Of a DNA stretch of 64,000 nucleotides, positions 37,588 to 44,755 are shown piece after piece. The position numbers were made by a program, and so were the translations under genes. The stretch's first letter is position 1; each line of letters begins with the position of its first letter. The notes under the pieces are model-generated. The model made no database searches, was not told where the DNA came from, and worked only from the letters and a program-made list of their open reading frames with translations. Source of the DNA: Aquiluna borgnonia (GTDB lineage: Bacteria; Actinomycetota; Actinomycetes; Actinomycetales; Microbacteriaceae); NCBI RefSeq assembly GCF_013283855.1, contig NZ_CP054056.1:992001-1056000 (forward strand). The letters are read 5' to 3'.

Positions 37588-38087
37588 CCCAAGGCCTCCA
37601 GTTCAATTTGAACGCGGTCTGAAATGAGTTTTGCCGGAGTTGGATCTTCGCTCCCGGGAAAACCTCCATCGTAGGTGGCGTGCATGTCACGCTTTACAAG
37701 AATTTTGAAGCCGCTCGCCACGGCCCCGCGAGCGCTCGAAACAAGACATAGGTCGGACTGGACACCAACCAGTTCGATTTCAGTAACGCCAAGTTCCAGT
37801 AGTTTCCCAGCCAGGTCCGGGTTAGATTCGAAGACGTTTTGCGTGGATTTACGAACTACCAATTCATTTGATTTGGCATGCAGGACAAGTTCCCACCAGG
37901 GTTCACCTGGAGCATCCATTTCATCGGCCGGACCATCGTTCTGAACGTGGATTACCAATTCACTCTCGAGCCTTGCCTGGTTTAGGCGCTCGCCAATTCT
38001 TCGAAGCAGGTCGTTTGCCTCGGGCAGTGCCCAGCGGCCCCAAAACATGCTTGCCTGCACGTCCACAATCATCAAGGCCTTGGTCAT
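37584..38087 (-). CDS. Isochorismatase-family cysteine hydrolase
   Basis: About 167 residues. The catalytic triad of the family is visible: Asp in ALMIVDVQ, Lys in LVVRKSTQNVF, and Cys in VGVQSDLCLVSSA. Hydrolyses an amide or ester of unknown identity. Start ATG 38087 has AAGGACG upstream. Overlaps the dehydrogenase gene and probably shares its pathway. Confidence 0.86.
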   Translation of the reverse strand: MTKALMIVDVQASMFWGRWALPEANDLLRRIGERLNQARLESELVIHVQNDGPADEMDAPGEPWWELVLHAKSNELVVRKSTQNVFESNPDLAGKLLELGVTEIELVGVQSDLCLVSSARGAVASGFKILVKRDMHATYDGGFPGSEDPTPAKLISDRVQIELEALG

Positions 38088-38145
38088 CTTCGTCCTTACT
38101 CTCAGGCTCAAGTATTTCGCAATTCAGGGCCCTGCGGGAGAAAAG

Positions 38146-39330
38146 CTAGGCCTCTATCCCGCGCCTCCAAGCACTGAAAGAACCGATGGATTTAGCGTGC
38201 GGGGCTTTTAGCCAGGGGAAAGGGTAAAGCGCAGCGGGTTGGGAAAATTTCTTGAAACTGGGAACCGGCACGTAGGTGAGAGCCACTCGGTGCTGACTTG
38301 CAAACTCGTAAGTGTCACCTAGGTAAACGCGAACCTCGCGACGCTGCGCCAAATCCTCGAGAGTTTCAAGGTAGAAAAAGATTCGCTTGGCACTGAGTTG
38401 GAGCTTTGCGAGCGCCGGGCGGTTGAAGACAAATGCCACCGGTAGGTCAGGATTTGCCGCCAGGGCCGGATCGGCATCCCCCATGGAATCAACCGTTAGC
38501 AGCACCATTTCCGGCTGCTGGCTGATAACGGGTTTGGTCGGTCCCGTGGTAGCCGGGAGGTTATCGTCAAATCTCAACTGGCCCCAAGGCTCCAGCTCAA
38601 TGAGCTGCTTTTCCTCGGGGAACTCCTGAATGGGGCAGTTCTGATTCAGTGGACACCTAGCGCAAAGTCCCGGAGCACGTTTTTCAACTTGCCAGCGGGC
38701 GAAGCCGTATGGCTTTCCCGCCGATCCCACCGTCCACTGCCACCCGAGAAGATTGGCGGCCCGAGAGCCGTCAATAAGCTCTCGATACATTCGCTCTTGG
38801 CCTAAGACCCAGCCTCGGCCGTTGCGGACGGTCCAGTGCGAGGCTAGCCACATTCTGGTTTGGTTCACCAGCCAGCCATCGGACTCAAGCTCTGACACCA
38901 CGGTGTCAATACACATAAGCTCTGTGTTCCAGCCATCGCCGGGCTGGTTCCAAACCTGATCAAACTTTAGGTTTTGAAAAAACTCTTCGCCGATTCTGGC
39001 GTAGAGGTGACGGGCATACTCCTGCCAAAGCAGTTCGTCGCGAAATTTCTCTCGGTCGTCATACTTGGCTCCGCCCACGGCATCCCAAACCTGCTTGAGG
39101 CCCAACAGGTTGTGGCGAATGTAGGGGGAAAGCACGCTCGCTCCGCGAGCGCTTTTGGGAAGAACCTGGGATCTTTTGGCTGCGTAACCAGAAATGTTGA
39201 GCTGCTCTAGGGCGCGATTGGCTGCAGATTGACCGCCCCTGATGTAACTTCGGGGACCCCCAGAGTGCAGGCCGATAAATTCCTCCCGCACCAACTCTTC
39301 AAGACCACGGGACAGGTTCAGCTCTAGCAC
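38146..39330 (-). CDS. Photolyase/cryptochrome-like protein, swapped domain order
   Basis: 394 residues. Residues 1-240 are a FAD-binding photolyase domain: FRDELLWQEYARHLY, DTVVSELESDGWLVNQTRMW, and ANLLGWQWTVGSAGKPYGFAR. Residues about 275-345 look like the N-terminal antenna (alpha/beta) domain of photolyases: ADPALAANPDLPVAFVFN and RIFFYLETLEDL. So the domain order is reversed relative to the usual proteins. C140, C222, C225 and C232 could ligate an Fe-S cluster. DNA repair or light sensing is likely, but the exact class is uncertain. Confidence 0.75.
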   Translation of the reverse strand: MLELNLSRGLEELVREEFIGLHSGGPRSYIRGGQSAANRALEQLNISGYAAKRSQVLPKSARGASVLSPYIRHNLLGLKQVWDAVGGAKYDDREKFRDELLWQEYARHLYARIGEEFFQNLKFDQVWNQPGDGWNTELMCIDTVVSELESDGWLVNQTRMWLASHWTVRNGRGWVLGQERMYRELIDGSRAANLLGWQWTVGSAGKPYGFARWQVEKRAPGLCARCPLNQNCPIQEFPEEKQLIELEPWGQLRFDDNLPATTGPTKPVISQQPEMVLLTVDSMGDADPALAANPDLPVAFVFNRPALAKLQLSAKRIFFYLETLEDLAQRREVRVYLGDTYEFASQHRVALTYVPVPSFKKFSQPAALYPFPWLKAPHAKSIGSFSAWRRGIEA

Positions 39331-39366
39331 TCTGGAGTCAACTGAGAGCGAGAATCAGCCATTCCC

Positions 39367-39783
39367 CTAAAGCAAACTGAAATCAGCGTTTAGAGCTTGA
39401 AGGTGAAATACGATAACCTCACGCTCCTCTCCCCTTTGATCTGGAGCTTGGCAAAGCTCAAACGGCGGATCAGCTAAAGCAACCTCACCGACATAAATCC
39501 AACTCTTCGCATCGACTCGAGCAAACAACCTGAGATCCCCGGAAAGCATCGCCTTGTTTCCTCGGACAAACTGCTGGTTTGAGCTTCGTCCCTCTCCGGT
39601 GTAGCGGTAGATGCCAGAGACCACTTCGTCGTGGATGTCATAGCCAAAGGGCGCTCCCGATGCTGGGTCCGAGAAAACCAAAACCATGCCAGATTTGGTG
39701 GGGCAAATACCCGCCCTGGGATTTCCACCGAAACGCTGGTGTAGTTCTGAGCGAAGGTAGACCTCGCCAACCCTCAAATCCAC
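39367..39783 (-). CDS. SRA/ScoMcrA-N-like modified-DNA-binding domain protein
   Basis: 138 residues. FVFSDPASGAPFGYD-type core (here VLVFSDPASGAPFGYDIH), then GIYRYTGEGRSSNQQFVRGNKAML. This pattern resembles the N-terminal recognition domain of ScoMcrA-type restriction enzymes that read phosphorothioate or methylated DNA. No HNH nuclease domain is attached and none is adjacent. Role unknown. It overlaps the next (upstream) lipoprotein gene by one base. Confidence 0.55.
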   Translation of the reverse strand: MDLRVGEVYLRSELHQRFGGNPRAGICPTKSGMVLVFSDPASGAPFGYDIHDEVVSGIYRYTGEGRSSNQQFVRGNKAMLSGDLRLFARVDAKSWIYVGEVALADPPFELCQAPDQRGEEREVIVFHLQALNADFSLL

Positions 39784-40367
39784 TAGCCCAATGGTCCAAG
39801 CAGGAAGCTCTTCAAAACACTGCTCGGGGAGCCTGAACGTCCGTGCTGCCCGTAAAACTGAGAGGTGGCATCGGTTCCGCAGAGCGAAGAAATTGCACCT
39901 GAACCACCCGGGTGCTGCGATATCCAGTTGGTTAGGTCATACACATTTTTATCCACCACGGCCCAGCAGCTCGATGCTGAATTGTTGGATTTCACCTGCT
40001 CCATTGTGAAACCGGCTGCAGCCGTTGCTGAGGGCGATGGGGTTGCCGTTGGAGTTTGACCTGGGGTCTTCGACTCACTCGCCGTTGGAGAAGGCTTGGC
40101 CGAGGCCTTGGCATCGGTGACTGTGGCCGAAGGTTTTGGTGCGGCGCTCGGAGCTTCCTCAGACTCCTCTAGTTCAGCTTCCGAAGGTTCTGATTCTTCC
40201 GGCTCTGCCGCTAGTTCCCCTGTTGCATCGGCATCTTCGGCCTCCTGAGTTTGGCTTTGGGTGGGCTCGGCCACTTGAGATGAGGTAGCCGACACAGGTT
40301 CGATTGGTTGGGTCGGCGAGGCGCACCCAGCGAGCAATCCGATCATCACCAAAGCTATAAATCTCAT
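39783..40367 (-). CDS. Lipoprotein with cytochrome b5-like domain
   Basis: 194 residues: signal peptide with lipobox LLAGC (Cys15), a long Ser/Glu/Pro/Ala-rich linker (about 16-115), and a C-terminal cytochrome b5-like heme/steroid-binding domain. This starts at FTMEQVKSNNSASSCWAVV and has the ISQHPGG heme motif. FYGQHGRSGS may give the second axial His. An extracellular heme or ligand protein is likely; the function is unknown. Confidence 0.8.
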   Translation of the reverse strand: MRFIALVMIGLLAGCASPTQPIEPVSATSSQVAEPTQSQTQEAEDADATGELAAEPEESEPSEAELEESEEAPSAAPKPSATVTDAKASAKPSPTASESKTPGQTPTATPSPSATAAAGFTMEQVKSNNSASSCWAVVDKNVYDLTNWISQHPGGSGAISSLCGTDATSQFYGQHGRSGSPSSVLKSFLLGPLG

Positions 40368-40465
40368 TGAAATTAGAACCAGGTCTTGAGGCAGTTGCTT
40401 CCAAGCAATCGTTGATCTTGGTTGCCGGCAGGTGAAATTTCGATTGGAACTAGAAATACTTAGCT

Positions 40466-40750
40466 GTGCTGATTTTTGAAGTGTCCGGAGTAGTAGTTGA
40501 GTGGCGCGGTCCAGCGCCTTTTTACTTCCTGCCCACCGATGAAAAAACCTCGCAGGAAATCTCTGAAGTCAGATCTGAACTCAGCTATGGCTGGGGCGTG
40601 ATTCCGGCGCGGGTCACCATTGGCTCCGTAACGGTCACAACATCTCTTATTCCCAGAGCCGGATCTTTTTACATCCCGCTCAAAAATGACATACGCATCC
40701 CAAACAAAATCTCAGCGGGTGATGAGGTAAACCTCACTCTGGAGCTTTAG
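40466..40750 (+). CDS. DUF1905-like protein
   Basis: 94 residues, GTG start. A beta-rich small domain with VVEWRGPAPFYFLPTDE, GWGVIPARVTIGSVTVTTSLIPR and FYIPLKNDIR, the pattern of DUF1905 (function unknown). Its end overlaps the convergent DUF2087 gene by 17 bp. Confidence 0.8.
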   Translation: MLIFEVSGVVVEWRGPAPFYFLPTDEKTSQEISEVRSELSYGWGVIPARVTIGSVTVTTSLIPRAGSFYIPLKNDIRIPNKISAGDEVNLTLEL

Positions 40751-41012
40751 CAACGCGCCGATAGGAATGGCCGTAACGGTCCCTGGACATCAGGTCGAGG
40801 TCAATCAATGTTCTGCGGATAAAGGCAAAATCCAAAACGTAGTCGGCCAGGAGATCATTGACCTCAGGCTCAGCGTATGAACGATCGGACTCAAAAACGT
40901 TTACCAGCAGGCGGGCCAACTCAAGTCGCTTGGAGAGCTTTGCAGGCAGGCGCTCAATCACACCTTCGGAATTTTGAAACGCCCTAAAGGCACTTAGGTC
41001 TGGTGGGTTCAA
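40734..41012 (-). CDS. DUF2087-domain protein
   Basis: 92 residues. LPAKLSKRLELARLLVNVFE, SYAEPEVNDLLADY and FAFIRRTLIDLDLMSRD give the winged-helix-like DUF2087 pattern. It is sometimes attached to transcription regulators but stands alone here. It lies just downstream of tRNA-Lys. Confidence 0.78.
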   Translation of the reverse strand: MNPPDLSAFRAFQNSEGVIERLPAKLSKRLELARLLVNVFESDRSYAEPEVNDLLADYVLDFAFIRRTLIDLDLMSRDRYGHSYRRVAKAPE

Positions 41013-41054
41013 TGTCTACCGCCCGTCCAAAATGGACTTCCTGCGAGAAAAAAA

Positions 41055-41130
41055 TGGTGCGCCCCCTGGGACTTGAACCCAGAACCCACTGATTAAGAGT
41101 CAGTTGCTCTGCCGATTGAGCTAGAGGCGC
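41055..41130 (-). tRNA. tRNA-Lys (anticodon CTT)
   Basis: 73 nt cloverleaf plus encoded CCA (41055-41057). Acceptor GCGCCTC/GGGGCGC, D arm GCTC/GAGC, anticodon stem ACTGA/TCAGT with loop CTCTTAA, T arm CTGGG/CCCAG with TTCAAGT. The anticodon CTT reads AAG (Lys). Unlike the Glu and Gln genes here, CCA is encoded. Confidence 0.96.
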
Positions 41131-41232
41131 AACAGCCGAAAAGAATACCACCTTGCGAAGGACTCTGGCTAGTGAATCTTGCCGAAACCTTTGGCTCACT
41201 GACGTTTTATCTGGATTTCTTGCGCCCTTAGC

Positions 41233-41255
41233 GCTGAATACATCAGGTATTCAGC
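41233..41255. repeat. Inverted repeat upstream of small acidic gene
   Basis: GCTGAATAC and GTATTCAGC pair perfectly over 9 bp with a 5-nt loop. No T-run follows, so an operator or mRNA hairpin is likelier than a terminator. It lies about 57 bp before the small acidic gene. Confidence 0.5.
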
Positions 41256-41311
41256 TTCAAATCCAAGTCTTTGGCTACCGAGCCCAGACTCGGGACAACC
41301 CGGAGGAAAAA

Positions 41312-41473
41312 ATGGAAAACACACAGATCGAACTTACCGAGTCCCAGATGCTCGCCGACATCCACAACATGCTCAGCGACATCCACGAGGCCATGTTTGC
41401 GGAAGATGACGAGCTAGCCGAAGAGGAGTCTGAAGAGGAGTCTGAGGACGAGGACGACGCCGACAGCAACTAG
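41312..41473 (+). CDS. Small acidic protein
   Basis: 53 residues, start ATG 41312 with a good GGAGG 5 nt upstream. The N-terminal half forms an amphipathic helix (TESQMLADIHNMLSDIHEAM). The C-terminal half is nearly all Asp/Glu with some Ser. I do not recognise it. The longer frame starting at 41153 has no ribosome site and reads as noncoding. It may be a DNA-mimic or partner-binding peptide; no function can be assigned. Confidence 0.6.
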   Translation: MENTQIELTESQMLADIHNMLSDIHEAMFAEDDELAEEESEEESEDEDDADSN

Positions 41474-41515
41474 TCTCCGCGGCGACATCCCGCGGTAACG
41501 CTATTGGCGAACTAG

Positions 41516-42046
41516 ATGAAAAATTCAGCCGCCGAAACCCTAGTCTTGGGACTACTGGATAGGTGGTGGAATTTGGACGGCGAAGAGCACCGTTTGAGCC
41601 CTGGGGATAAAGCCCCCGCTTTTTCGCTTGCCGATCAAAACAACCAGGTTTTTGACTCATCTTTTCTCGAGGGAAAAAAGACCGTCCTTTACTTCTACCC
41701 CGCAGCTGGTTCCCCAGGCTGCTCAAAAGAAGCCGCGGACTTTCAAGAGCGAATCGAAGATTTCATCAGGCTCGGCTATCAGGTAATCGGCGTCTCACCA
41801 GACAGCGTCGAGAAAATCAAAGATTTTGAGGATAGCCAGCAGCTGACTTTCACCCTACTGAGTGATCCAGAGTTTGAGGCCCACAAAGCCTACGGAGCAT
41901 TTGGGCTGAAGACCCTGTACGGTCGCACCTACCGCGGAGTGCTGCGCTCAACCGTAATCGTGAATCCCGACCTGACCGTGAAGAACGCGTTTTACAGCGT
42001 CAAGGCAACCGGACACATCAGCATGCTGCTGAAGGAAATTTCCTAG
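41516..42046 (+). CDS. Second BCP-type peroxiredoxin, resolving Cys absent
   Basis: 176 residues. The thioredoxin-fold peroxiredoxin core has AAGSPGCSKEAADF. Peroxidatic Cys69 is present, but the +5 position that holds the resolving Cys in the 35.6 kb copy is Ala74, so this is a 1-Cys type or uses an external thiol. An N-terminal extension of about 28 residues is unusual. A start further in is possible because no clear ribosome site precedes 41516. Overlaps the next convergent gene by 4 bp. Confidence 0.85.
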   Translation: MKNSAAETLVLGLLDRWWNLDGEEHRLSPGDKAPAFSLADQNNQVFDSSFLEGKKTVLYFYPAAGSPGCSKEAADFQERIEDFIRLGYQVIGVSPDSVEKIKDFEDSQQLTFTLLSDPEFEAHKAYGAFGLKTLYGRTYRGVLRSTVIVNPDLTVKNAFYSVKATGHISMLLKEIS

Positions 42047-42423
42047 GCCCTGCCAAATTCTGAGCGGACCGGCTTGGAAAAAAGAAAGTAAAAACTCAAA
42101 CCGGCAGGCAACAGCAGTATCGCCCCGATCAGCGCATTCCCAAACTCACCGGCAAAACTCGCGACTCCAATTGAGGCAACCAAAAGCTGCAAAATCATGG
42201 CTGGGGTGTGGGCCCATGGCTTACGACCAAAGAGCCCGATGACTATGTTTGAACTCCACAATCCAGCTGCGAGCAACATGCCAATCAGAAAAAGCGCAGA
42301 GACCAAAGACTGAGGTTCCGCTGTTAGCAGAAGGAAGCCGCTCCAAATCGCCAAACCCCACAAACTCAAGGATTGCAGGGCAATCACCGCTGCGCTGGCA
42401 GTGAGTCTTGGGTTGCTGGTGAA
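42043..42423 (-). CDS. Four-helix membrane protein, function unknown
   Basis: About 126 residues from ATG 42423 with four hydrophobic segments. The C-terminus ends in FSKPVRSEFGRA. I do not recognise a family. The frame runs on upstream to 42516 without a good start. Divergent from the WhiB gene. Confidence 0.6.
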   Translation of the reverse strand, partial: FTSNPRLTASAAVIALQSLSLWGLAIWSGFLLLTAEPQSLVSALFLIGMLLAAGLWSSNIVIGLFGRKPWAHTPAMILQLLVASIGVASFAGEFGNALIGAILLLPAGLSFYFLFSKPVRSEFGRA

Positions 42424-42486
42424 CATTTTGGGTCTTGATTTCTCTTGGCTGCTGTGAAACCATTTTCGGGTTGCACAAATGACTTT

Positions 42487-42505
42487 ACCTGCTGAATAAG
42501 CAGGT
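42487..42505. promoter_or_regulatory. Inverted repeat in whiB promoter
   Basis: ACCTGCT-GAATA-AGCAGGT, perfect 7-bp arms, about 33 bp upstream of the WhiB start and also upstream of the divergent membrane-protein gene. A candidate operator for one or both. Regulator unknown. Confidence 0.5.
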
Positions 42506-42537
42506 CTCCTGTTCAAACTTAGGAATAACAGAACACT

Positions 42538-42792
42538 ATGGATATGACTTGGCTAAACCAGGCCCGCTGCCTCAATGAAGACCCTGAGCTTTTCTTCCCT
42601 GTAGGAAACACCGGCCCAGCTCTTGAGCAAATTGAGCAGGCGAAGTCAATTTGCCGTCAGTGCAACGTAGCGGCCAACTGCCTCGAATACGCCATCAAGG
42701 AAAATCAGGACACCGGTGTTTGGGGTGGTCTGTCCGAGGACGAGCGCCGCTCGCTAAAGCGTCGCTACGCCAGAGCTCGCCGAGCTAGCTAG
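42538..42792 (+). CDS. WhiB-family Fe-S regulator
   Basis: 84 residues. Cysteines C11, C39, C42 and C48 have the Wbl spacing (C-X2-C-X5-C) for a [4Fe-4S] cluster. GVWGGLSEDERRSLKRR supplies the turn motif and basic C-terminus. Its size and layout are like WhiB1/WhiB2 types, but I do not assign the subclass. A redox- or NO-responsive partner of the primary sigma factor is the known role of the family. The last 39 bp overlap the 3' end of the opposing mutarotase gene. Confidence 0.93.
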   Translation: MDMTWLNQARCLNEDPELFFPVGNTGPALEQIEQAKSICRQCNVAANCLEYAIKENQDTGVWGGLSEDERRSLKRRYARARRAS

Positions 42793-43644
42793 TTCAACTT
42801 CAAAACTGAATTTCTTTTTCTCCCCCGGCGCCAAAATTGCAGGGTCGACATCTGTATTGAACTGGTTTGCCTGAATCGATTGCGGCTCGATGGCAACGCA
42901 GGTTCCCCCAGACTTCAAAATCGAATTTGAGGGCCGGTAAACCATTAGGTTTTCAAGGTTTTCCAGAGCACGAATCGTAACCTCAGAATCAGCCTGGATT
43001 ATGGTCGCGACCGGCTTCACCCCTTCAAACCCATCGTCAAGTTTTAGACCCTGGGTCAACTCGACTTGAAAACCGCTGACCTCTTCACTCGAAACCGGAA
43101 TCATTTTCTCGTTGGTAAGAAGGTGGCGTTCAACCTCAAGGTTCAGCCTCGCGGGTTCGCGAGTCACAAAATAAGGGTGAAAACCAATTCCAAAGGGTGC
43201 CGGGGAAACTGAAGTATTGGTTGCAGTTGCACTAACCAACAGGCTCTGCCCTTGAAGTTTGTATTGGACCTCAAGTAGCACCGCATATGGGTAACCCGGG
43301 TCCGCTCCGAACTGATAGCTCAGCCTTAACTCATCGTCAGAGATGCTGACGAGATCAAAATCTCTCTCCAGAACTAGACCGTGAATGGCATTACCCATTT
43401 CGTCCACTTCGAGCTGGTGAACCTTGCCCTGGAATTCAAAGGAACCGCCAGCAATTCGATTTGGCCAGGGGGCCAAGACTGAGCCGTAAATGAACTGAGC
43501 GGGGTTGTCGGCGGAGGTGCTGGAGATTACCTCCTGACCATTCAGGACCAACTCAACGAGACTGGCGCCCTGAGCCAAAACTTTTGCGGATGAGAACGAT
43601 TTTGTATCTTTTTGTCGCAAAATGTACGAATGTGTGCCACTCAT
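42754..43644 (-). CDS. galM: Aldose 1-epimerase (galactose mutarotase-like)
   Basis: 296 residues of the GalM fold. VLAPWPNRIAGGSFEFQG at about 63-80, HGLVLERDFDL with a catalytic His, GIGFHPYFV with the second His, and the C-terminal AIEPQSIQANQFNTD with the catalytic Glu region. Divergent from galT-galK with about 34 bp between starts, so the galactose genes appear to be controlled together. Confidence 0.88.
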   Translation of the reverse strand: MSGTHSYILRQKDTKSFSSAKVLAQGASLVELVLNGQEVISSTSADNPAQFIYGSVLAPWPNRIAGGSFEFQGKVHQLEVDEMGNAIHGLVLERDFDLVSISDDELRLSYQFGADPGYPYAVLLEVQYKLQGQSLLVSATATNTSVSPAPFGIGFHPYFVTREPARLNLEVERHLLTNEKMIPVSSEEVSGFQVELTQGLKLDDGFEGVKPVATIIQADSEVTIRALENLENLMVYRPSNSILKSGGTCVAIEPQSIQANQFNTDVDPAILAPGEKKKFSFEVELASSASSGVATL

Positions 43645-43678
43645 GGGTTTACTCTTATCAACGATGGAAAAGGCATCA

Positions 43679-44755
43679 ATGCAGGGTAACAGGTTGACCG
43701 CACACTTGTTTGACGGTCGCGAATTATTCTATTTTGACGATTTTGAAAGCTCCTTGCCAGCTGAGAGAAAGCGTGATTCCCGCCCCAGTGATACTAGGCC
43801 CCAAACGGCTGACCTTCGGTTTGATCCACTCAGTTCCGAGTTCATAGCGGTTGCCAGCCACCGTCAGACCAGGGCATTCCTGCCCCCGGCTCACAGCTGC
43901 CCGCTTTGCCCGACCACAGAAGATAATCTTTCTGAACTACCCGATGTGTTTGACGTTGCAGTTTTTGAAAACAAAGGTCCAGCCTTCGGTCCGGACAGCG
44001 GGTTCATATCCCCGGCAGGGCTTGATGTTTTTGGGCATTCAACCCTGGCATTCGGTCGCTGCGAGGTCGTGGTCTTTAGCCCTGAGCATGAGGGCAGCCT
44101 TGGTTCGATGCCGGTCTCTAGAATCCGCACGGTAATCTCCGCCTGGATGGACCGCACGCGCGAACTCTACGAAATTCCAGGCGTGGTGCAGGTCTTTCCA
44201 TTTGAAAACCGCGGCGAGGAAATTGGCGTCACGCTGCACCACCCGCACGGGCAGATTTACTCCTATCCGTTTGTTACCCCTAGGACCCAGCGGCTGCAGG
44301 AGGCAATTGCCAACTTCGGCCCGGGCTTTTTTGAGGAGCTTTTTAGATTCGAATCCGGCGGTCCGAGAGTGGTCTTGGAGAGCGAGCACTTCCTTGCATT
44401 TGTGCCGTTTGCCGCACGCTGGCCAATTGAAATCCACGCCCTACCCAAGCGTCATATCCAGGACCTTTCGCAGCTCACGGATGCCGAAGCAGATGACCTA
44501 GCGATTTTCTACAAGAAGCTGCTTCAGGGAGTTGATTCGCTCTACAGCACCCCCACCCCCTACATCTCTGCGTGGCACCAGGCTCCGGCGGTTGCAAACC
44601 GAGAGGACTTCCGATTGATGTTGCAAATCACCTCCCCTCGCAGAGCTGAGGACAAGCTCAAATTCCTCGCCGGATCAGAGGCGGCGATGGGGGCTTGGGT
44701 TGGAGATGTCACTCCGGAGTCGCAGGCGGAGCGCTTGCGCGAGGTGCTGCGGTGA
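43679..44755 (+). CDS. galT: Galactose-1-phosphate uridylyltransferase
   Basis: Leloir pathway enzyme. Zinc cysteines CPLCP, and the active-site HHPHGQIYSYP with the nucleophilic His. The C-terminal half has EIHALPKRHIQD. I start at ATG 43679 with GGAAAAGG upstream; ATG 43664 is an alternative, and 43622 would overlap galM. GTGA overlap with galK. Confidence 0.93.
   Translation: MQGNRLTAHLFDGRELFYFDDFESSLPAERKRDSRPSDTRPQTADLRFDPLSSEFIAVASHRQTRAFLPPAHSCPLCPTTEDNLSELPDVFDVAVFENKGPAFGPDSGFISPAGLDVFGHSTLAFGRCEVVVFSPEHEGSLGSMPVSRIRTVISAWMDRTRELYEIPGVVQVFPFENRGEEIGVTLHHPHGQIYSYPFVTPRTQRLQEAIANFGPGFFEELFRFESGGPRVVLESEHFLAFVPFAARWPIEIHALPKRHIQDLSQLTDAEADDLAIFYKKLLQGVDSLYSTPTPYISAWHQAPAVANREDFRLMLQITSPRRAEDKLKFLAGSEAAMGAWVGDVTPESQAERLREVLR

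Noticed and set aside
40000-40300. Low-complexity Ser/Glu/Ala repeat DNA as a tandem repeat locus
   Set aside because: It is the coding sequence of the lipoprotein stalk without exact repeat units.
41153-41311. Upstream part of the frame containing the small acidic gene
   Set aside because: No ribosome site, crosses the inverted repeat, and the composition differs sharply from the acidic protein.
41275-41726. Minus-strand Ser-rich and Arg-rich frames opposite the acidic gene and the peroxiredoxin
   Set aside because: Their composition is the mirror of the acidic and peroxiredoxin coding strands; they are shadow frames.
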